Source: Paenibacillus qinlingensis
Lineage (GTDB): Bacteria > Bacillota > Bacilli > Paenibacillales > NBRC-103111
Direction of reading: 5' to 3'
Length of the DNA stretch: 64,000 nucleotides
Assembly (NCBI RefSeq): GCF_013204845.1
Contig: NZ_JABMKY010000019.1
Location: 87,114-151,113, forward strand
In this document: positions 52,759 through 61,837 of the stretch, piece after piece
Position numbering within the stretch: position 1 is the first letter of the stretch
Layout of the letters: every line of letters begins with the position of its first letter
The notes under the pieces: model-generated
Seen by the model: the letters and a program-made list of their open reading frames with translations, nothing else
Told to the model about the DNA's origin: nothing
The model's database searches: none
Made by a program: the position numbers and the translations under genes

Positions 52759-53535
52759 TTGGAAATCAAGAATAAGGTTGTCTTGATTACAGGTGCTTCA
52801 AGTGGGATTGGAGCGTTGATGGCGCAGCAATTTGCAGCGAAAGGCGCTATACCTGTGTTGACAGCACGGCGAACGGACATGTTGAAACAAATTGCATCAA
52901 GCTTGCCGGGGCAACATGCTGTATACGCTATGGATGTTACGAATACAGATGAGGTAAATGGCGTTGTAAGTCGCATCATCGCCGAGTTTGGGCGAATTGA
53001 TATACTGATTAATAACGCTGGATATGGCATATTTGAAGCATTTACGGAAGCGCCTCTTGCTCATTTTGAAGAGATGATGGATGTGAATTATCTGGGGCTC
53101 GTACGTTGCACGCAGGCAGTCCTTCCGCATATGTTAAAGGCAGGTAGTGGCCATATCGTCAATGTTGCCTCAATGGCAGGTAAAATTGGCTCTGCCAAAT
53201 CAACAGCCTATTCGGCAACCAAGCATGCCGTACTAGGATTTACGAATAGTTTGCGGATGGAATTAGCGAAATCTGGGGTATCCGTGACAGCGATTAATCC
53301 AGGTCCGATTGCGACACCATTTTTCGACAAGGCGGATCCGACCGGTAATTATGTCAAGAACATCGCTTGGTTTATGTTAAAGCCCGAAAAAGTAGTCAAA
53401 GAGCTGATTCATGCCATCGAGAAAAACATTCCAGAGAAGAACCTGCCTTTTGTAGCGGGTGTCGGGATTAAATTATTTCATTTGTTTCCTCGCCTTTTTA
53501 ATAAACTGGCGTCGGGTATCATGAATAAAAAATAA
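52759..53535 (+). CDS. Short-chain dehydrogenase/reductase
   Basis: Classical SDR: LITGASSGIGALMAQQ, ILINNAGYGIFEAF, the Ser in IVNVASMAGKIG and YSATKHAVLGF with catalytic Tyr/Lys, then INPGPIATPF. TTG 52759 is chosen as the start because AAGGGGGTGG (52743-52752) is well placed and the protein then begins at the usual distance from the cofactor motif. The longer frame from 52699 adds 20 unlikely residues. It resembles YqjQ-type reductases; the substrate is unknown. Confidence 0.85.
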   Translation: MEIKNKVVLITGASSGIGALMAQQFAAKGAIPVLTARRTDMLKQIASSLPGQHAVYAMDVTNTDEVNGVVSRIIAEFGRIDILINNAGYGIFEAFTEAPLAHFEEMMDVNYLGLVRCTQAVLPHMLKAGSGHIVNVASMAGKIGSAKSTAYSATKHAVLGFTNSLRMELAKSGVSVTAINPGPIATPFFDKADPTGNYVKNIAWFMLKPEKVVKELIHAIEKNIPEKNLPFVAGVGIKLFHLFPRLFNKLASGIMNKK

Positions 53536-53567
53536 AGCGGCTCCCAGTCACATGGGGGTCGCTTTTT
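53534..53567 (+). terminator. Terminator of the SDR gene
   Basis: AAAGCG(GCTCCCA) pairs with (TGGGGGT)CGCTTT with an internal mismatch and is followed by T residues. Confidence 0.65.
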
Positions 53568-53578
53568 CTGTACCTATT

Positions 53579-53842
53579 CTACGTTTCAGCCGGATCAGAC
53601 TTTGCTGCTTGCTTCGCTTGATTGAGTGCGCGGATTTCTTCGAAAATCTTTCGCATTTCTGCTTTGCCCTCAGGATGAGATTGATTCCAATGGGAGGCAA
53701 GTGCAGGTAGTGCTTTATGAACATGGTTAAAGAAAGCCCATATTTTGATTTTCTCGATCATTTCTGGGGATGTATCACCTGTAATAAGTTCCGCAGTCTT
53801 GGCGACCAATGTGTTAAAATCGTTTTCAAAATCGGTAGGCAT
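53579..53842 (-). CDS. DUF2573 family protein (YusU-like)
   Basis: The 87-aa protein matches the small Bacillales family with an acidic start, an IKIWAFFNHVHKALPALASH segment, WNQSHPEGKAEMRKIFEEI and a final ALNQAK. The function of the family is unknown. ATG 53842 is preferred because GAAGGG lies 9 bases upstream; ATG 53851 is adjacent to it. Confidence 0.75.
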   Translation of the reverse strand: MPTDFENDFNTLVAKTAELITGDTSPEMIEKIKIWAFFNHVHKALPALASHWNQSHPEGKAEMRKIFEEIRALNQAKQAAKSDPAET

Positions 53843-54076
53843 GCACGTCATCCCTTCGGATGGAAATAGAGTAAATGGAGCACTTTTAGTTTAAAGGATG
53901 AAGAAGAGGCTGTCAAAAGGTTCCGAAGCATTCCCCTCTTCCATGCAATCGCTTCCTATTGCTAAGGGAAAATTTTTCCTATTTTTTTTAGCAGTAACGA
54001 TTGTTTACTCCCCCTTTTTAACCTAAAATAAGGTAGATACACTTTAGATCTTTTTACCTGTAGGCTAGGGGGGAAT

Positions 54077-54655
54077 ATGATGAAGTCACTGAAAGAAATA
54101 TTTAACAGCGACTTTAACACATTAGATACGAGCATGCAGGAACAGATTTATAAAGAATTTTACTTGCTCGTTTATCCAATGATTAATTTTATTTTAAGAG
54201 ATCATGCTGCCGTAGAGGACATTATTCAGGAAGCCTTTCTCCGTGCAGTTCACAAAGCCCCTTTATTAACGGAAATTGATAAATATGAGGGCTGGCTGAA
54301 GCGACTTACGCGGAATGTAACGCTGAATCATTTGCGCAAACATAGACGTAATCGTGATGAACTCGAGACAGAGGTGCTTTTCTCCTTAAAGGAGTCCGCC
54401 CCAACTTCGGATTATTCGGGTTCGCCAGATGTAGAAGTTGAAATGAAAGTCATGAGAGAAGCTGTTATTGCTTATATCAATCAACTTAATCCTTCCTATA
54501 GACAGATTATCGCCATGAAATGGATACATAATTTATCTTATAAAGATATGGCTAGTGAACTTTGTGTAACCGAAGGGGTTGTGCGACAAAGGCTTTTTCG
54601 GGCACGGGATGCCATTAAACAGAAGTTTTTGGATGAATGGGGATCAGATAGATAG
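54077..54655 (+). CDS. ECF-family RNA polymerase sigma factor
   Basis: The 192-aa protein has region 2 (DHAAVEDIIQEAFLRAVHKA) and region 4 (LNPSYRQIIAMKWIHNLSYKDMASEL, then VVRQRLFRARDAI) joined by a short linker; there is no region 1.1 or 3. No anti-sigma gene is evident next to it, which is unusual. It lies behind GGGGGGAAT and is followed after 79 bases by a DEAD-box gene. Its regulon is unknown. Confidence 0.9.
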   Translation: MMKSLKEIFNSDFNTLDTSMQEQIYKEFYLLVYPMINFILRDHAAVEDIIQEAFLRAVHKAPLLTEIDKYEGWLKRLTRNVTLNHLRKHRRNRDELETEVLFSLKESAPTSDYSGSPDVEVEMKVMREAVIAYINQLNPSYRQIIAMKWIHNLSYKDMASELCVTEGVVRQRLFRARDAIKQKFLDEWGSDR

Positions 54656-54734
54656 AGTTTGGTGTCTACATATTTGTTTGCTGAAGCACTCTAGCATATA
54701 ATATGGGGATGAGGTTGGAAGAGAAAAGGGGTAT

Positions 54735-56174
54735 ATGGTATTGAGCACGAGTTTCGAAGAGCTGCAGATTGCACAGACTTATTTAGATAAATTACAAGAA
54801 TTAGGGATTGGTGAGCCAACGCCGATTCAAGCGGAAGGTATTCCAGTTCTCTTGCAGGGTAAAGACGCGATTATTCAATCCCAAACGGGAACAGGCAAAA
54901 CATTAGCTTATTTGCTGCCTGCTTTGGAGCGAATTGATCCCACTCAGAAACAATTGCAAGTCATGGTCATTGTTCCTACACGAGAGTTGGGCATGCAGAT
55001 CATGCAGGAAATTGAGAAATTGACGAGCGGGGGACCTATTCGTTCACAATCCCTAATCGGCGGAGCGGCAGTTGCCAGACAGATTGAGAAGCTGCGCCTT
55101 CATCCGCATATCGTTGTTGGAACGCCTGGACGTTTGCTGGAGTTAATGAAAGTTCGCAAACTTACGCTGCATCATGTGAAAATGGGCATTGTTGATGAAG
55201 TTGACCAAGTGTTTGAACTTGGCTCTATGCAGGATGTGGAAGCTGTACTTAAAGGTATGCTTCGCACAAGTCAAATGGTGTTTGTCTCGGCAACAATTCC
55301 TCAAAGTACGGAGCAAGCAGCAGGCAGATGGCTGAAAGATCCGGTTATTATCAAAATTAACCCTTCCCAGCGTACCGCTGAAACGTTGGAGCATCACTAT
55401 GTCGTGTGTCAGGAACGTGAAAAGATCGACACCCTCCGTAGACTTGTTCGGATGATTAAGCCAACTTCAGCAATTGTCTTTATTAATGTGACTGATGATA
55501 TTGCACAAGTCGTTGGCAAGCTTCAATATGTCGGGCTTTCTGTTGAAGCTTTATATGGTGAAGCGAGCAAGCAGGATCGAGCCAAAGTCATGGGTAATTT
55601 CCGTGAAGGGAAATTCCAATTATTATTGGCGACGGACGTTGCTGCCAGAGGTCTTGATATTGAAGGTGTGACGCACGTCTTCCATCTGGATGTGGCGACG
55701 AATGCGGAGTATTATCTTCACCGTGTAGGTCGGACAGGCCGGATGGGCCGTGAGGGAACTTCGATCTCTATCGTGACCTCGAGAGAGCTTTTCATCATTG
55801 AGAAATTCGAGAAGCAGCTCGGCATCACGATTGAGCCGAAAGCCATGTACGAGGGCCGGTTGGTTGACCCGGCCCAAGACCGCAGTGCGGCTACGATGCG
55901 CAGCCGCCGTGAAGCCGCGCGCCCAAGCGCAGCACCTTCGCGCAGCGGCTCCGCCGGCGCGCGTGAGGCTGCCGCGCCTGCGGGCGCGGTGTCTGTAAGT
56001 GCCGCGGCGCCAGACGCGCGCGGCCAGCAGGGCGCTGCTCCGGCGAAGCCGGCAGCACAAGGGAAGACGGCCGCCGCAGGCAAGGCCGTCAGCAAAGCGC
56101 AACGCGAGCGCGATCGCAAGAGCAAGGGCGCTCCGCGCTGGTTGAAAGAGAAGCAGCAGAATAAAGAAGAGTAG
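54735..56174 (+). CDS. DEAD-box-family RNA helicase with DEVD motif and low-complexity tail
   Basis: The 479-aa protein has all motifs: Q motif PTPIQAEGIP, Walker A SQTGTGKT, Ia VPTREL, Ib TPGR, II as VDEVD in place of DEAD, III SAT, V TDVAARGLDIEGV and VI HRVGRTGR. Residues from about 385 onward are Ala/Arg/Ser/Pro-rich and basic, typical of RNA-binding tails. This part is far more GC-rich than the core. Likely role: unwinding structured RNA in the cold or during ribosome assembly. The start is uncertain: ATG 54735 is only 3 bases from AAAAGGGG, while TTG 54741 is 9 bases from it. Confidence 0.9.
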   Translation: MVLSTSFEELQIAQTYLDKLQELGIGEPTPIQAEGIPVLLQGKDAIIQSQTGTGKTLAYLLPALERIDPTQKQLQVMVIVPTRELGMQIMQEIEKLTSGGPIRSQSLIGGAAVARQIEKLRLHPHIVVGTPGRLLELMKVRKLTLHHVKMGIVDEVDQVFELGSMQDVEAVLKGMLRTSQMVFVSATIPQSTEQAAGRWLKDPVIIKINPSQRTAETLEHHYVVCQEREKIDTLRRLVRMIKPTSAIVFINVTDDIAQVVGKLQYVGLSVEALYGEASKQDRAKVMGNFREGKFQLLLATDVAARGLDIEGVTHVFHLDVATNAEYYLHRVGRTGRMGREGTSISIVTSRELFIIEKFEKQLGITIEPKAMYEGRLVDPAQDRSAATMRSRREAARPSAAPSRSGSAGAREAAAPAGAVSVSAAAPDARGQQGAAPAKPAAQGKTAAAGKAVSKAQRERDRKSKGAPRWLKEKQQNKEE

Positions 56175-56220
56175 CTCGCTTCCTTGCGAAGTCTACTCAT
56201 GATCTGCGGGGTGTAAGAGC

Positions 56221-56766
56221 ATGCTGAAGAAAGTTACAATCACACTCTTGATGTTGGTTGTCATCGCTGTGGTGATGCTACTCATCATCATTCAGTATGT
56301 GAAACCAACGAAGTCGCTGGATCTACAGTATAAAGAGATCGCCATAAGCAACAAAATTGCAGAAATGATCCTCTCCCGAAAGCTGGACGTGCGGCTTTCG
56401 GAAGAGGAAGTCAATCATTTGTTGAAGAAGCAGCTAGCCTCGCACAGCGCATTGCCGCATGATTTTCGGATGGAAGGTGCAGAGTTGAATCTGCAGGGCG
56501 CCATGGTTGAGGCGGATGTAAACGTAAGGTGGCACGATCGGCTACCGATCGGTGCTCATGCGACATTCACATTGGCATGGGATCCACCTAACTTGGTCAT
56601 CCAGCATGTGAGTACGCAGATTCGAAACTGGCAGCTCCCAAGTGCTTGGCTTCAACTAGCTCCGATTGAAATTCCACTGCAATCCTACTTACCTAAATTA
56701 ATTGGTATTAAAAATGTGGTGTTTGAAGACAATGCCATTCTCGTACAACTAAAGCCATTTCAGTAA
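56221..56766 (+). CDS. Membrane-anchored YpmS/DUF2140-like protein
   Basis: The 181-aa protein has one N-terminal membrane anchor (TLLMLVVIAVVMLLIIIQYV) and an extracellular domain with RLSEEEVNHLLKKQL and a beta-rich C-terminal half. The layout matches DUF2140 proteins such as YpmS, which lack a defined role. The gene starts 46 bases after the helicase and may share its transcript. Confidence 0.6.
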   Translation: MLKKVTITLLMLVVIAVVMLLIIIQYVKPTKSLDLQYKEIAISNKIAEMILSRKLDVRLSEEEVNHLLKKQLASHSALPHDFRMEGAELNLQGAMVEADVNVRWHDRLPIGAHATFTLAWDPPNLVIQHVSTQIRNWQLPSAWLQLAPIEIPLQSYLPKLIGIKNVVFEDNAILVQLKPFQ

Positions 56767-56773
56767 CATGAAA

Positions 56774-56819
56774 GACCCTTCCTGCCACCTAAGTGGTTGT
56801 GAAGGGTCTCTTGCTTTTT
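56774..56819 (+). terminator. Terminator
   Basis: GACCCTTC(CTGCCAC) pairs with (GTGGTTGT)GAAGGGTC around CTAA, followed by TCTTGCTTTTT. Confidence 0.8.
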
Positions 56820-56869
56820 GGAGTGTTCTCTACCCACTACACCCCGTCTGGCACAATAGCTGTAATTTC

Positions 56870-57038
56870 TACAGTGTATTTCACTAGATTAACGGAAATT
56901 TAGCAAGTAGATGGATTTTATGCAGCTAATTTACCCCGAAATGGTTAGTTTGGTCGTTTTGGCGAAAATTACCTACATATTTTCCATCTAATTGGAATTT
57001 GGAGCGAAAACTTGAAAAAATAGCAGCAGTTTATCCAG
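56870..57038. repeat. Dispersed intergenic repeat, family A (right copy)
   Basis: The core GGATTTTATGCAG at 56913-56925, the reverse complement of the repeat at 25.2 kb, is flanked by related A/T-rich motifs (CTAATTTA, CATCTAATTGGAATT). No gene sense. Confidence 0.5.
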
Positions 57039-58217
57039 TTAATTGGCTCGCAACACAGGAACTTGCCATTTACGTGTATACATAATAATGCCAAACACAA
57101 CACACATGCTAATCAGTACAAACCAGATCGAGACGCCTACATGGATGTGATCCATCCCCCAACCGACCCCAAGCGGCAGGATGGCTCCGCCTAAACCACC
57201 AGCGGCAATGAGCGCACTCGTCGTTTGCTCCGTACGTCCAGGCAACAGTTGATTCGCATAAATAAGGGCAACGGCGAACATACCTGACATGAATAAGCCA
57301 AGCAAGAGAATTACGGCAAAACTGCTCCATAAATTCGTGCTGAACAACCATACCATTACGGTAATCAAGCTTAAAGCAAATGAGAAAGCTAAATATTTGA
57401 AGTAGGTCATCTTCTCAGCCAACGCTCCTGCAAATAAGCGACCAACGACCATGGTTAACCAATAAGCGGTCACACCAAGTGTAGAGACAGAGCTTGAAGC
57501 CTGCAACTGGTCCTTAAAGATCGAAGGTAAGAAGTTTACAATCGTATTTTCCATACCGCAATACAAGAAGAAGACGGTCATAAGCAAGCATAAAAAAACG
57601 AACGATTTTTTTGAGAGTACAGGAACTCGATCTGTTTTATGAGAACGATCCGCTTTATGTGCAAGTAATTCATCATGTTCGCCTAAGGACAGCTTTGACC
57701 AGATGATTCCGGTTGCAAGTGCGCTTAGTCCGAGCAGCATGAAGGCGAATTTCCACAACCCATTTGCAATAAGAAGACTGGATACAAGTGGCATGAACAA
57801 GGCGCCGAGTCCAAAGAATACCTCCAGCTTGCTGAAAGCAACTGCCTGTTGATCTTTGGCAGCCATAAGGATGAAGGTGCTGATGCTGGACTCCACAAGT
57901 CCGAAGGAGATACCTGCTAGGAAAGTGAACCCGATAACCATCGGCCAAGGTGGCAATAAGCCAATGGCAAGCATGGCCACAAATAAGAAGCAAAACGCCA
58001 TTGTAATCGTACTTCGACGAGAAATACGACGAATGAGTGTAGGCATTGCAAGCACACCTAGCATAAAACCTCCAAATTGCAAAAAGACCAGTAACCCTCC
58101 GCCACTGTAGCTTCGACCATAATGGGCTAGTAGTTCAGGCAACACTGCGCCGAAAATGACGTGCGTGCATCCTGTTAGTAAGTAGGAGAGGCAGCCCATA
58201 ATTAATAATCTTTTCAT
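57039..58217 (-). CDS. MFS sugar-type transporter
   Basis: The 392-aa protein has 12 predicted membrane spans and a central charged loop (HKADRSHKTDR). The pattern GFMLGVLAMPTLIRRISRR and LAGISFGLVESSISTFI fits the FucP/YfkL-like MFS group. It is the last gene of a DeoR-HAD-MFS operon (4-base overlap with the HAD gene), so it probably imports a sugar or polyol. Confidence 0.85.
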   Translation of the reverse strand: MKRLLIMGCLSYLLTGCTHVIFGAVLPELLAHYGRSYSGGGLLVFLQFGGFMLGVLAMPTLIRRISRRSTITMAFCFLFVAMLAIGLLPPWPMVIGFTFLAGISFGLVESSISTFILMAAKDQQAVAFSKLEVFFGLGALFMPLVSSLLIANGLWKFAFMLLGLSALATGIIWSKLSLGEHDELLAHKADRSHKTDRVPVLSKKSFVFLCLLMTVFFLYCGMENTIVNFLPSIFKDQLQASSSVSTLGVTAYWLTMVVGRLFAGALAEKMTYFKYLAFSFALSLITVMVWLFSTNLWSSFAVILLLGLFMSGMFAVALIYANQLLPGRTEQTTSALIAAGGLGGAILPLGVGWGMDHIHVGVSIWFVLISMCVVFGIIMYTRKWQVPVLRAN

Positions 58218-59038
58218 AATGCGGCGCTTCCTTTACGTTCTATCGTATGTTTGTCATTATGGGCCAAAACATGGGCAATCGCTTCGGAAACAGAGTTCAC
58301 CGTACTCGCGGCATGCTTCTTCACATCCGAATGAGCAGTATGCATGGCAAAGCTATGGGGTGTAATACCGAACATCGAGACATCATTAAAGGAGTCTCCA
58401 AAACATGCGATCTCTTCTGGTTTTAATCCCAAATGTGCAATAAGCGTAAGGAGAGAGCTGCCTTTGGAAACTTGATGAGGCATGATGTCGAGACAATCTG
58501 TATCAGCCATGTAGATGTCCAATTGGTCAGAAAGTTCTTTTTCCAACAATGTCTTGATCTCAAGTAAGTCGTCAACCTGCCCGAATAGTGAGAATTTACA
58601 AGTTGGAAATGCATCCTTCAGGGATTGTTCGATCTCGCTTTTGACTATAAAAGGTTCAAACATTCTCTTCTGAATTTCGTCGGAAGCGGGACTTAAGCGC
58701 TCAATATAATTGGCACTTCCGGAGCAAATAAACTTAACTACATCGAAAGCTTCGATGAGCTGATACACGCGATGAGCGATGGAAGGCTCGAATAACTTCG
58801 CTTGCAGAAGCGCACCATCCATCAAATGAATGAAAGCACCATTTTGGGAAACAGAATAAGCTTGATGATCGATATCTAGAAGTACTTTCTGCATCTCCGA
58901 ATTCATTCTACCTGAGGCTAGACAAAGCGTAATTCCAGCGTCTCTCACTTGTTGTAGAGCTTTCAGCTCCCGTTCACTGACTTTCTTATGATGGTCAAGC
59001 AGCGTGCCGTCCAGATCGCTAACGATTAGTTTAATCAT
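58214..59038 (-). CDS. HAD-IIB (Cof-type) phosphatase
   Basis: The 274-aa protein has motif I LIVSDLDGTLLDHHKKV, motif II in LCLASGRMN, the motif III Lys in QVSKGSSLLTLIAHLG and motif IV CFGDSFNDVSMF. Cof-type HADs act on sugar phosphates or flavin mononucleotide. It overlaps the DeoR gene by 8 bases and the MFS gene by 4, so all three are translated together. Confidence 0.92.
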   Translation of the reverse strand: MIKLIVSDLDGTLLDHHKKVSERELKALQQVRDAGITLCLASGRMNSEMQKVLLDIDHQAYSVSQNGAFIHLMDGALLQAKLFEPSIAHRVYQLIEAFDVVKFICSGSANYIERLSPASDEIQKRMFEPFIVKSEIEQSLKDAFPTCKFSLFGQVDDLLEIKTLLEKELSDQLDIYMADTDCLDIMPHQVSKGSSLLTLIAHLGLKPEEIACFGDSFNDVSMFGITPHSFAMHTAHSDVKKHAASTVNSVSEAIAHVLAHNDKHTIERKGSAAL

Positions 59039-59807
59039 GTTGTTCTTCTCCCCCTGCTAGTACAATTTCAACCTCACTTGCTAATAATCGCTCTTTCATT
59101 TCCTCGCTCAGCGCTTGATCCGTAACCAGAATATCTATGCTTTCAAATCCTACGACATGATGGAACAGACGCTTGCCGAATTTGGAATGATCTGCGAGTA
59201 CAATCACTTGATCAGCATGCTCCATCATCGCTCTTACTAAATAACAATCCTCTTCATTGGGGGCGGATAACCCATTTTCGGAAATGCCGCATGTGCCAAT
59301 GAAAAGCTTATCGACGTGATACTCGTTTAACATTTCAATCGCTTTAGCCCCGTAGACACTATGGTGCTTATTATCTAGCACACCGCCGAGCATATGAATC
59401 GTAATGCCATCCTTGCGGGTGAGAATAGCGGCTGTTTCAATCGAACTTGTGATGACAATGTTGTTTTTGGAGGCCAAGGCAGTGGCTGCATGCAGAACAG
59501 TAGTAGAAGCATCCATCATCAGATAATCGCCATCTTGAACGAGTGTAGCTGCTCTCCTGCCTATCGTTAGTTTAGAAGAGGATTCTTCTTGAAGACGCTG
59601 ATCATAATTGCCGACTTCTTTAGAGAGCGTGGGAAGAATGGCTCCACCTCGCGTACGAACAATGGATCCTTGCTCCTCTAATTTGACCATATCCCGTCTA
59701 GCCGTATCGCGAGAAACTTCGTAGAGCTCACAAATCAGATCTACGGATATACGCTTATTTGATTTTAAGTATTCAAGGATGGAAAAGAGTCGTTCTTCTT
59801 GAAACAA
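59031..59807 (-). CDS. DeoR-family transcription regulator
   Basis: The 258-aa protein has the DeoR winged helix (RLFSILEYLKSNKRISVDL, CELYEVSRDTARRDMVKLEE, IVRTRGGA) and a sugar-phosphate-binding C-domain (MMDASTTVLHAATAL, GTCGISENGLSAP). It starts with TTG behind AGAGG. It leads an operon with a HAD phosphatase and an MFS transporter, and likely represses it in the absence of a sugar phosphate. Confidence 0.92.
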   Translation of the reverse strand: MFQEERLFSILEYLKSNKRISVDLICELYEVSRDTARRDMVKLEEQGSIVRTRGGAILPTLSKEVGNYDQRLQEESSSKLTIGRRAATLVQDGDYLMMDASTTVLHAATALASKNNIVITSSIETAAILTRKDGITIHMLGGVLDNKHHSVYGAKAIEMLNEYHVDKLFIGTCGISENGLSAPNEEDCYLVRAMMEHADQVIVLADHSKFGKRLFHHVVGFESIDILVTDQALSEEMKERLLASEVEIVLAGGEEQHD

Positions 59808-59903
59808 GGATGATTACCTCTTTTACTTAAGTATTTGTAAGTGAATATAAGTATATTGCTTATTGTATACGCATGTTGCGTGGCTTTCAATCCTTTTTTG
59901 AAA

Positions 59904-59945
59904 AGAAAAAACCGTGCTCACTCGTTACTTGAACGAGGACACGGT
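59904..59945 (-). terminator. Terminator of the FAD oxidoreductase gene
   Basis: Read on the minus strand, ACCGTGTCCTCGTT and AACGAGTGAGCACGGT pair around CAAGT and are followed by six T. Confidence 0.85.
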
Positions 59946-59961
59946 CGATACTACCCATTGG

Positions 59962-61620
59962 TCATTTAACGGCTGGTTTTTTACGTGTTTGAACATAGCT
60001 GGGATAAGTGATTTCACCAGTATCCAGTTTGCGAATTTCCTCATCATTCCAACCTGCGATTTTGTTGGTTCCTGTAACGCCAGTTAACTTGATTTGATAA
60101 CGAGTAGCTAAGTACGATTGGAGCTTCAGCATGTCTTCGGGTTTAATTTCCCGAATTTTTTGCTTACCATGAAGCTGGCCTAAGATGACACCAATGGACT
60201 CTGCTGCCAAACTCGTGTTGGGCTGAATGCGTGTGCTGCCGTATGCGATCGCGGAGGAACCAACATTTTTTCCTGCTGCTATAACATTTTCATAATTTTT
60301 TAGTAAAAAACTGCGAAGCGGCATGCCGTATTTGTCAGGGCGTCCCATCTCAATTCCCCATTTGTTGGCACTCGTACCTTGGAGATCAAGCGGATAACCG
60401 CCAATACTGACATTGTCCCAAAACATCGTGCCAGCGAGGAGATCAGATGGTTTTAGGGTGTAGTCCATTTCATAGTGATTATATTCTCTAATATAAGGGT
60501 AAGTCGGCAGTTCGCCTAATTCAGCTTTCTCCCAACCTGGCAATGTTTTTCGGAAATGCTGCAAGATCAGGGCTGTTTCCTTATTTCCCAAATAGACCGC
60601 TTCTTGCACAGATGCCAGCTTGGCAGGATCCACGGTATAGACGAGCAACGCATTAATGAGGACTTCGCCATCACGTTGATTTACGGCATTCAAACCTCTT
60701 AGGAAAACACGATCATTAGAAGGATGATACGCCTTGGTCATGCCGCTAAGTCCAATGGCAAAACTTTCACTGACACTTCCACCGCCGAATTGCTTCGATC
60801 TTTCCTCAGGCTTTAGTGCGTTGAAGGTTGTATTAAACTTCTTCCAATCTACATTTTTGAACTTCATCATCATGCCTGCACTCATGTACTCAATGTCTTT
60901 TTGACCATAAAATTTCTCAAGACCTGGAAGACGTTTGGTTTCTAAGCGGCTTATTAATGCGGCAAAATCACTGTTATCTACCCAATAGGAGGCCGTAATT
61001 TTCTTAATTTCATTTTTATTGGTTTTATATAGGATGGATGGGATTTTGTGCATAAAATCAGGTGTTTGAATTTGTTCAACCTCTTGAATCGTGATGCCTG
61101 ACTCAATCGGGATATCTTTACTTAACTTGTCCATATATGTCGTGAATTCAGAAAGTTTTCGAATCTTAGCGTTTCGGAAGCCATCGAATAGTTCTTTAGC
61201 GCGGCCCTGTACGAGTAAATGTCCTTGTTCATCTCGTGTTTCATCTAGAAACAACATCTGACTTTGAAGGATCTGACCGCCGAAGGCTTGATGGGGATCT
61301 AATATTTTCACTTTGAGGCCCTCATCCATGGCAGCGCGGGCCAAATAGAGACCTTCAAGCTCACTACCAATTACAACAACATCTACGTTTTCAGTTGGAT
61401 ATGTGGCAGCGCTCGCTATTTTCGTATCTTGATTGGGTACGGATGAAGGTACTTCACTCACTTGAGGAGTTGTATCTTGATGTGTAACAGTCGGAGCTAC
61501 CGCGGTTACGTTCATGCTTCCTTGCTTGAACCAAATCTTGCTGAATGAGAAGGCTGAAACAACAATTAAGAGGACAGCCAGAGCAATAGCGAGCCCAACT
61601 CGCGGGTTTCGTAAGCGCAT
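59962..61620 (-). CDS. Membrane-anchored FAD-dependent oxidoreductase
   Basis: The protein of 552 aa has an N-terminal anchor (VGLAIALAVLLIVVSAFSF) and then a roughly 60-residue Thr/Ser-rich linker. The FAD-binding fold VDVVVIGSELEGLYLARAA has the usual GxGxxG as GSELEG. The C-terminal GMPLRSFLLKNYENVIAAGK and SAIAYGSTRIQP fit the FAD_oxidored family. Because of the anchor it acts outside the membrane, where an FAD protein is unusual. ATG 61620 has AAAGGAG 7 bases upstream; TTG 61626 is too close. Substrate unknown. Confidence 0.85.
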   Translation of the reverse strand: MRLRNPRVGLAIALAVLLIVVSAFSFSKIWFKQGSMNVTAVAPTVTHQDTTPQVSEVPSSVPNQDTKIASAATYPTENVDVVVIGSELEGLYLARAAMDEGLKVKILDPHQAFGGQILQSQMLFLDETRDEQGHLLVQGRAKELFDGFRNAKIRKLSEFTTYMDKLSKDIPIESGITIQEVEQIQTPDFMHKIPSILYKTNKNEIKKITASYWVDNSDFAALISRLETKRLPGLEKFYGQKDIEYMSAGMMMKFKNVDWKKFNTTFNALKPEERSKQFGGGSVSESFAIGLSGMTKAYHPSNDRVFLRGLNAVNQRDGEVLINALLVYTVDPAKLASVQEAVYLGNKETALILQHFRKTLPGWEKAELGELPTYPYIREYNHYEMDYTLKPSDLLAGTMFWDNVSIGGYPLDLQGTSANKWGIEMGRPDKYGMPLRSFLLKNYENVIAAGKNVGSSAIAYGSTRIQPNTSLAAESIGVILGQLHGKQKIREIKPEDMLKLQSYLATRYQIKLTGVTGTNKIAGWNDEEIRKLDTGEITYPSYVQTRKKPAVK

Positions 61621-61837
61621 ACACAAGCTCCTTTAGCGTTAAACTTTATGGTCTTCATTTTAGCAGTTTCAGGGTGGATTTAATAGACTTTGAGAATTGA
61701 TTCTGAAAGTTTTACAACCTGCACCCCCAAAAACTGACAAGCATTGGCGAATCCTTGTAGCATAACCAGGAACCCTTCGCGAAGGCTCCATCTTAATCTT
61801 ATGTATAAACCATAAAATGACTAAGGGAGATTTTAAA

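Noticed and set aside
55623..56200. Long open frames on the minus strand across the DEAD-box helicase tail
   Set aside because: They mirror the GC-rich Ala/Arg coding of the plus-strand helicase tail, have no good ribosome site and their products are low-complexity.
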